Shown here piece by piece: positions 59,266 through 64,000 of a stretch of DNA of 64,000 nt. This DNA is from Limnohabitans_A sp048020265 (GTDB taxonomy: Bacteria; Pseudomonadota; Gammaproteobacteria; Burkholderiales; Burkholderiaceae_C). Location: the NCBI RefSeq assembly GCF_048020265.1, contig NZ_CP171843.1, positions 558,001-622,000 of the forward strand, read 5' to 3'. Under the pieces are notes generated by a model. It saw only the letters and a list, made by a program, of their open reading frames with translations, was not told the DNA's origin and made no database searches. Within the stretch, counting starts at the first letter, position 1. Every line of letters starts with the position of its first letter. Both the position numbers and the translations under genes were made by a program.

Positions 59266-59688
59266 ATGAACACCTTTCAAAACAGCCGGTATTTCACCTT
59301 CAAGCCCCAAGCCATTTTTGCTGCCATCCAGGTCCCTGAGCGGCTGGCCCGTTGGTGGGGGCCTGATGGGTTCAGCAACGCGTTCGAGGTTTTCGACTTT
59401 CGCGCGGGAGGGCGCTGGGTGTTCGACATGGTCGGGCCGGACGGCACACGGTATGCCAACGAGTGCGTGTTTGCCCACATCGAAGCCGACCGCCAAGTGG
59501 TGATCGACCACACCTGTGCGCCTTTGTTCCGGCTCACCATCACGCTCACGCCCGAAGGCGAGGGCACGCGTGTGCACTGGCTTCAGGTGTTTGACGATCC
59601 TGCATTTGCGCAGGCCATGAAACACATTCTGGAGCCGGCCAATGCGCAGAATCTGGAGCGCTTGGGCTTGGAGTTGTCGCGGGCTTAG
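59266..59688 (+). CDS. AHSA1/SRPBCC domain protein
   Basis: The protein has 140 residues starting MNTFQNSRYFTFKPQAIFAA. It has the START-like fold of Aha1/SRPBCC proteins, with RLARWWGPDGFSNAFEVFDF, GGRWVFDMVGPDGTRYANE and LTPEGEGTRVHW. These proteins bind small hydrophobic ligands; the ligand is unknown. The second ATG is used because CAGGGG sits at a good distance. The stop overlaps the end of the convergent gene by three bases. Confidence 0.85.
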   Translation: MNTFQNSRYFTFKPQAIFAAIQVPERLARWWGPDGFSNAFEVFDFRAGGRWVFDMVGPDGTRYANECVFAHIEADRQVVIDHTCAPLFRLTITLTPEGEGTRVHWLQVFDDPAFAQAMKHILEPANAQNLERLGLELSRA

Positions 59689-59918
59689 TTGAGCAAGGCG
59701 CCCGCGTCTTCGTACCAGAACATCAGCGCGGCGTCATAGCTTTCCCACACACAGCCATTGCATCCGCGCCCGCAGCACGAGGTGGGCTCCGGCGGGGGTT
59801 CGCGGAAGTCGTGGCCTGCAGCCTGCAGCCGCGCCTGAAATTGCGCGATGCCCCGGCGCACGGACTCGCGCTGGGCCTGGTTGGGGTCGATGATGGGGTG
59901 TTCGTTGCCTTCGGTCAT
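59685..59918 (-). CDS. Small Cys-rich oxidoreductase-like domain protein
   Basis: The protein has 77 residues starting MTEGNEHPIIDPNQAQRESV. The C-terminal half carries EPTSCCGRGCNGCVWESY, the cysteine cluster of the oxidoreductase-like N-terminal domain family, which probably binds a metal. A frame extension to 59978 would encode residues out of a palindromic repeat and was rejected. No operon partner on this strand except guaD 98 bases upstream. Confidence 0.78.
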   Translation of the reverse strand: MTEGNEHPIIDPNQAQRESVRRGIAQFQARLQAAGHDFREPPPEPTSCCGRGCNGCVWESYDAALMFWYEDAGALLN

Positions 59919-59952
59919 GCCCAATTGTCGGTTACCAACAGGCCCGTGTTTT

Positions 59953-60019
59953 GTAGGTCGGAGCTTCAGCTCCGACATTGCATGCTTTGGCTATGTCGGC
60001 TATGTTGCCGCCGACCTAC
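59953..60019. repeat. GTCGGAGC palindromic element at the guaD 3' end
   Basis: The outer arms GTAGGTCGG (59953-59961) and CCGACCTAC (60011-60019) are perfect. An inner hairpin GTCGGAGC-TTCA-GCTCCGAC is at 59957-59976. The right outer arm contains the stop codon of guaD (TAG on the minus strand). Confidence 0.8.
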
Positions 60020-61350
60020 TTGTCGAATTGCACCGGCTGTCCTTGCACCACCGTGTGCGCAATCAGCCGCTCATCGCCCAGCACGATCATGGCGAACAGC
60101 CATTCGGCGAGAGTCTCGGTTTGTGCGGTGCGGCGGGCCAGCAGGGGCGAGGCTTTCGGGTTGAGCACCACGAAGTCGGCTTCGCAGCCGGGCAGCAGAT
60201 TGCCCACCTTACCGCCCAGGTCCAGCGCGGCGGCGGCGCCTGCGGTGTGTTGCCACCACAGGTGTTCGGGCGCGAGGCTGATGCCCGGACGCCCCACGCT
60301 TTGCCGTGCGACGGTGTAGGCCGCGTGCATGGTGTGGAAGGGGCTGAAGCTGGTGCCGCCGCCCACATCGCTGGCCAGGCCATAGTGCAAGCCCGCCGCA
60401 TCCGAGGCGGTGTAGTCAAAAAAGCCGCTGCCCAGAAACAGGTTGCTGGTGGGGCTGACGGCGGCGTTCGCGCCCACCTCGGCCATGCGGCGACGGTCGG
60501 CTTCGTCGAGGTAAATGCAATGCGCATAGACCGAGCGTTGGCGCAATAGGCCTGCGCGGTCGTACACGTCCAGATAACTGCGCGCTTCGGGGAACAGTTT
60601 TTTCACCCAGCGGATCTCGTCGAGGTTTTCGGCCACATGCGACTGAACCCAGACATCGGGAAACTGCTGCGCGATTTCGCCCGCGCCATGCAGTTGCTCT
60701 CGGCTGCTGGTGGGTGCGAAGCGCGGCGTGATGGCGTAACCCAGGCGGTCCACGCCGTGCCAGCGGCGGATCAGGTCTTCGGTCTGGCGCAGGCTCAAGG
60801 CGGTGTCGGTATCGCGCAGGCCGTCGGGGCTGTGGCGGTCTTGCAGCACCTTGCCGGTGATCATGCGCAGGCGGCGCTTTTGCGCCTCGGCCATGAACAC
60901 ATCGACCGACTCGGGGTGGGCGGTGGCAAAGCACAGCGCCGTGGTCACGCCGTGGCGCATCAGCTCGTCCATGAAAAACGCGGTCACTTCTTGCGCGTAG
61001 GAGGGCTCTGCAAAATGCTTTTCGTGCGGGAAGGTGTAGTGCTCCAGCCAGGGCAGCAGGCCGTCGGCGGGCGAGCCAATCACATCGGTCTGCGGGTAGT
61101 GGATGTGCAGGTCCACAAAACCCGGCGCGATGCACAGGCCAGGCCAGTGGGTGGTGGGCAGATCGGGGTATTGCGCAGCCAAGTCGCGGTAGGGGCCGAT
61201 AGCCTGAATGCGCACGATGCCGTCGGCGCTTTGCCCTGTGACCAGCAGTCCATCGGTTTCGTGGCGGGGTTGGGGGTTTTGCGGGTCCGGAAACCATAAG
61301 AGACCGGCGCGCCAGCCTTGCAAATGGGAAACAGAAGGAAGTGCCGTCAT
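60016..61350 (-). CDS. guaD: Guanine deaminase
   Basis: This enzyme deaminates guanine to xanthine. The protein has 444 residues. Zinc-site motifs are PGFVDLHIHYPQTDVIGS, VQSHVAENLDEIRW, YAHCIYLDEADRRRM and LASDVGGGTSFSPFHTMHAA, the last diagnostic of GuaD. It is downstream of the second xanthine dehydrogenase on the same strand (44 bases), so guanine can be taken to urate by one operon. The stop codon lies within a palindromic repeat. Confidence 0.95.
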   Translation of the reverse strand: MTALPSVSHLQGWRAGLLWFPDPQNPQPRHETDGLLVTGQSADGIVRIQAIGPYRDLAAQYPDLPTTHWPGLCIAPGFVDLHIHYPQTDVIGSPADGLLPWLEHYTFPHEKHFAEPSYAQEVTAFFMDELMRHGVTTALCFATAHPESVDVFMAEAQKRRLRMITGKVLQDRHSPDGLRDTDTALSLRQTEDLIRRWHGVDRLGYAITPRFAPTSSREQLHGAGEIAQQFPDVWVQSHVAENLDEIRWVKKLFPEARSYLDVYDRAGLLRQRSVYAHCIYLDEADRRRMAEVGANAAVSPTSNLFLGSGFFDYTASDAAGLHYGLASDVGGGTSFSPFHTMHAAYTVARQSVGRPGISLAPEHLWWQHTAGAAAALDLGGKVGNLLPGCEADFVVLNPKASPLLARRTAQTETLAEWLFAMIVLGDERLIAHTVVQGQPVQFDK

Positions 61351-61372
61351 CGGTCGATCAATTCAAGTCAAA

Positions 61373-61397
61373 TTAATTGGGATCTGACCCCAATTAA
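61373..61397. repeat. TTAATTGGG palindrome at the end of the second xdhB
   Basis: Arms TTAATTGGG and CCCAATTAA are perfect around ATCTGAC. It resembles the element at 39423-39462 (shared ATCTGACCCCAAT). The right arm contains the TAA stop of the second xdhB. Confidence 0.75.
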
Positions 61398-63712
61398 GAG
61401 GAGCCGTCATGGGCGAGGATAGCGCCCAGTACGCGCTCGGGGGTGGCGGGGGTATCCAGGTGGATGGGCGTGCGGCCCGGGCGGGTGGCACCGATGGCGT
61501 CGCGCAAGGCTTCGAACACGCTGATGGCCAGCATGAAGGGCGGCTCGCCCACGGCCTTGCTGCCGCCCACGTTGTCCTCAACGTTGGCCTCGTGCCAGAG
61601 CTCAATGTTGAGCTGCGCGGGCATGTCTGCAGCGGTGGGGATTTTGTAGGTGCTCGCGCCCTTGGTGAGCAGCTCGCCCTTGGTGTTCCAGACCAGCTCT
61701 TCGATGGTGAGCCAGCCCAGGCCTTGCGCAAAGCCGCCTTCGATCTGGCCGATGTCGATCTCGGGGTGCAGCGAATGCCCCACGTCGTGCAGGATGTCGG
61801 TGCGCAGCACACGGTACTCGCCCGTCAGCGTGTCGATGGCCACTTCGCTGCAGGCCGCGCCATAGGCGAAGTAATAAAACGGCCTGCCGGTCAGGGTGGT
61901 GCGGTCGTAGTGGATTTTGGGTGTGGCGTAAAAGCCGTCGCTCCACAGCTGCACGCGCTGGCCGTAGGCGTATTGCACGGCTTCGGTGAAGCTGCGCTGG
62001 CGCAGGGGTGTGATGACCTGGCCGTTTTCAAAACGCACATCGTCTGCCGAACAAGCATCGGCCTTGCCGATGCACGCGGCGATGTTCTGGCGCACCTGCA
62101 GCGCGGCGTTTTCGGCGGCGCGGCCATTGAGGTCGGTGCCGCTGGATGCCGCCGTGGCGCTGGCGTTGGCCACCTGGTCGGTGTCGCTGGCGCTGGCTTG
62201 CACTTGGGCAGCGGGCAGGCCCAACACACGGGCCACCAGGCCGCACACCTTGGTGTGCAGGCCCTGGCCCATTTCGGTGCCGCCGTGGTTCACCCGCACG
62301 CTGCCGTCGGTGTAGACCGAGACCACCGCACCCGCTTGGTTGAACTGCGTGGCGGTGAAGCTGATGCCGAACTTGACCGGCGTGAGCGCCAGGCCTTTTT
62401 TGATCACGCTGTGCTGGGCATTCCAGTCGGTGATGGCTTGACGGCGCTCACGGTAGTCGCAGCGCTTGGCCAGTTGCGTCATCAGCGGGTGCAGTATGTT
62501 GTCCTCCACCTTCATGCCGTAGGGCGTGGTGTCGCGCTTGTTTTCACCATCCGTCACACCGTACAGGTTGGCCAGTCTCACGTCGAGCGCGTCCACGCCG
62601 AGGTGGCGGGCGATGTCGCCCATCACGGTCTCGATCAGCAGCACGCCTTGGGGCCCACCAAAGCCGCGAAACGCGGTGTGGCTTTGGGTGTGGGTTTTGC
62701 AGCGGTGCGAGGTGATGTGCAGGTCGCTTAAAAAATAAGCGTTGTCGGTGTGGAAGATCGCACGGTCGGCCACCGGGCCGCTCAGGTCGGCGCTGTGGCC
62801 GCAATGCACCAGCTGCACCGAATCGAGGCCCAACACGCGCCCTTGCGCGTCAAAGCCCACCTGCCAGTCGTGGCTGAAGGGATGGCGTTTGCCAGTGATC
62901 AGGATGTCGTCGCCCCGGTCCAGCCGCATCTTCACAGGGCGGCCAAACTTGTGCGCTGCCAGCGCGGCCCACACGGCCAGGTGCCCGGCTTGCGTTTCTT
63001 TGCCGCCGAAGCCGCCACCCATGCGGCGGCACACCACCCGCACCTGCGACAGCGGGATGTGCAGCGCGTGCGCCACCCAGTGCTGCACCTCGCCGGGGTG
63101 CTGTGTGCCGCTGTGGATCAGCCAGTGGCCGTTGTCTTGCGGAATGGCGTAGGCGATCTGGCTTTCCAAATAAAAGTGTTCTTGCCCGCCGATCTCCAGC
63201 GAGCCTTGCAGGCGGTGTGGTGCTTGGGTCAGCGCCTGCGCCGCATCGCCGCGCTGCACCGTCACCTGGGGCAACACAAAGCTGCCTGCTTGCAGGGCCT
63301 CGCGGGCATGGAGCAAGGGCGTGGCTTGTGTGGTTTGCAGCCGCATCTGGCGGGCGGCTTGCCGCGCCTGGGTGTGGCTGTGCCCCAGCACTAAGCCCAT
63401 GACCTGGCCCACATGCATGAGCTGCGGCCCGGCAAAGATGGGCTCGTCGTGAACAAAGGTGGCCAGCAGCGGGTCACCGGGAATGTCTTGTGCGGTGACC
63501 ACCCCTGCCACTCCGGGCGCGGCCAGCACGGGCTGCAGGTCCATGGTGATCAACTGGGCGTTGGCGAGGGGGCTCATCAGTGGGGCGGCGTGCAGCGTGC
63601 CTTCGACCAGGGGTAGGTCGTCGATGTAGCTGGCCCGGCCTTGTACCTGCGCGGTGGCGCTTTCGTGGAAGCGAGGGCGGCTGATGTCAGGGGTGTTGGA
63701 TGGCGTATTCAT
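61394..63712 (-). CDS. xdhB: Second xanthine dehydrogenase large (molybdopterin) subunit
   Basis: The protein has 772 residues starting MNTPSNTPDISRPRFHESAT. Visible sites are RASYIDDLPLVEGTLH, CRRMGGGFGGKETQAGH, AFRGFGGPQGVLLIE, GGTEMGQGLHTK and the catalytic Glu in KAVGEPPFMLAISVF. It is clearly homologous to the xdhB at 41024-43384 but well diverged, with no N-terminal poly-Ala leader. Its start overlaps the small-subunit gene by ATGA. An upstream in-phase extension overlaps that gene and was rejected. It forms an operon with guaD. Confidence 0.95.
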   Translation of the reverse strand: MNTPSNTPDISRPRFHESATAQVQGRASYIDDLPLVEGTLHAAPLMSPLANAQLITMDLQPVLAAPGVAGVVTAQDIPGDPLLATFVHDEPIFAGPQLMHVGQVMGLVLGHSHTQARQAARQMRLQTTQATPLLHAREALQAGSFVLPQVTVQRGDAAQALTQAPHRLQGSLEIGGQEHFYLESQIAYAIPQDNGHWLIHSGTQHPGEVQHWVAHALHIPLSQVRVVCRRMGGGFGGKETQAGHLAVWAALAAHKFGRPVKMRLDRGDDILITGKRHPFSHDWQVGFDAQGRVLGLDSVQLVHCGHSADLSGPVADRAIFHTDNAYFLSDLHITSHRCKTHTQSHTAFRGFGGPQGVLLIETVMGDIARHLGVDALDVRLANLYGVTDGENKRDTTPYGMKVEDNILHPLMTQLAKRCDYRERRQAITDWNAQHSVIKKGLALTPVKFGISFTATQFNQAGAVVSVYTDGSVRVNHGGTEMGQGLHTKVCGLVARVLGLPAAQVQASASDTDQVANASATAASSGTDLNGRAAENAALQVRQNIAACIGKADACSADDVRFENGQVITPLRQRSFTEAVQYAYGQRVQLWSDGFYATPKIHYDRTTLTGRPFYYFAYGAACSEVAIDTLTGEYRVLRTDILHDVGHSLHPEIDIGQIEGGFAQGLGWLTIEELVWNTKGELLTKGASTYKIPTAADMPAQLNIELWHEANVEDNVGGSKAVGEPPFMLAISVFEALRDAIGATRPGRTPIHLDTPATPERVLGAILAHDGSS

Positions 63713-64000
63713 GCGAGTGCCTCCAGTCGAACGGTGTGGTGCCCGGTGCTCTCCAGCCAGGCGCGGCGCAGCAGCTGGCCCAAGATTTGGCGGCGGTAGT
63801 CGGCGCTGGCGCGCAAATCGCTGAGCGGGGAAAACTCTTGCTGGATGGTTTGTTGCGCCACCGCCAAAGTGGCTTCGTTCCACGGGTGACCGATCAGCGC
63901 GGCCTCGGTCTTCACGGCACGCGCGGGCGTGGCGGCCACACCGCCCGCGCCGATGCGGGCAGAGGTGATGCGCCCACCCTCCACATGCAGCTGCACCGCC
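63709..64000 (-). CDS. xdhA: Second xanthine dehydrogenase small subunit (C-terminal part; cut by window edge)
   Basis: Only the last 96 residues are visible. They start with VQLHVEGGRITSARIGAGGV and contain LSDLRASADYRRQILGQLLR, the end of the CO-dehydrogenase flavoprotein C-terminal domain found in XdhA. The frame is open to the edge of the window, so the FeS and FAD domains lie beyond base 64000. It overlaps xdhB by ATGA. Confidence 0.88.
   Translation of the reverse strand, partial: AVQLHVEGGRITSARIGAGGVAATPARAVKTEAALIGHPWNEATLAVAQQTIQQEFSPLSDLRASADYRRQILGQLLRRAWLESTGHHTVRLEALA

Noticed and set aside
59919..59978. Upstream ATG for the Cys-rich oxidoreductase-like protein
   Set aside because: The extra 20 residues would be encoded partly by a palindromic repeat.
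1..64000. CRISPR arrays, prophage or integrative element
   Set aside because: No regularly spaced repeats, integrase, phage structural or conjugation genes were found.

Overview
The window reads as a chromosomal segment of a betaproteobacterium of the order Burkholderiales, most likely family Comamonadaceae. This is inferred from the high GC content, the yicC-gmk-rpoZ order, the membrane-bound urate hydroxylase with a cytochrome c tail, the urt/ure arrangement and the palindromic repeats. No phage, plasmid, transposase, CRISPR array or rRNA gene was seen. Genes are dense and many overlap by ATGA.

Layout. 1-4812: a dipeptide/oligopeptide-type ABC transporter (first permease cut by the window edge). 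4850-14648: housekeeping genes, namely tRNA-Arg(ACG), greB, spoT, rpoZ, gmk, yicC, rph, rdgB, hemW, a small regulator/membrane protein pair, an oxidoreductase and tRNA-Ser(TGA). 14719-28929: a urea block. Urease genes ureABCEFG read leftward from about 19240 and the urea importer urtABCDE reads rightward. ureD is not with the other urease genes. It sits beyond the importer as the last gene of a leftward ABC-transporter operon. 29124-33180: malic enzyme and a nucleobase permease. 33291-47704: the purine catabolic core (PhyH-type dioxygenase, unusual M20-fold protein, OHCU decarboxylase/allantoate amidohydrolase fusion, puuE, a GntR regulator, uraH, xdhAB, a Cys-rich small protein, an MFS transporter, a lipoprotein, xdhC, puuD). 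47718-59918: mixed genes, including an LrgAB pair, 8-oxoguanine deaminase, a GGDEF/EAL protein with a 3' frameshift, glycerate 2-kinase, a Crp/Fnr regulator, thioredoxin and a radical SAM protein behind a LexA-type box. 60016-64000: guanine deaminase and a second xanthine dehydrogenase (small subunit cut by the window edge).

How it fits together. Guanine and 8-oxoguanine are deaminated, xanthine dehydrogenases make urate, and PuuD, UraH, UraD, PuuE and AllC carry urate to ureidoglycine. Urea from this path or from outside is imported by Urt and split by urease. Glyoxylate could be salvaged through the glycerate kinase. Two regulatory layers can be read directly. The first is a set of three sigma-54 -24/-12 promoters (ureA, urtA and the ABC-ureD operon) with NtrC-like sites, which points to nitrogen-limitation control. 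The second is a TGTATACA palindrome before the nucleobase permease, between gntR and uraH, before puuD and inside the ABC-ureD operon, which is the likely operator of the GntR protein. Several different palindromic repeats lie on or next to the stop codons of nitrogen genes (ureD, puuE, uraH, guaD, second xdhB).
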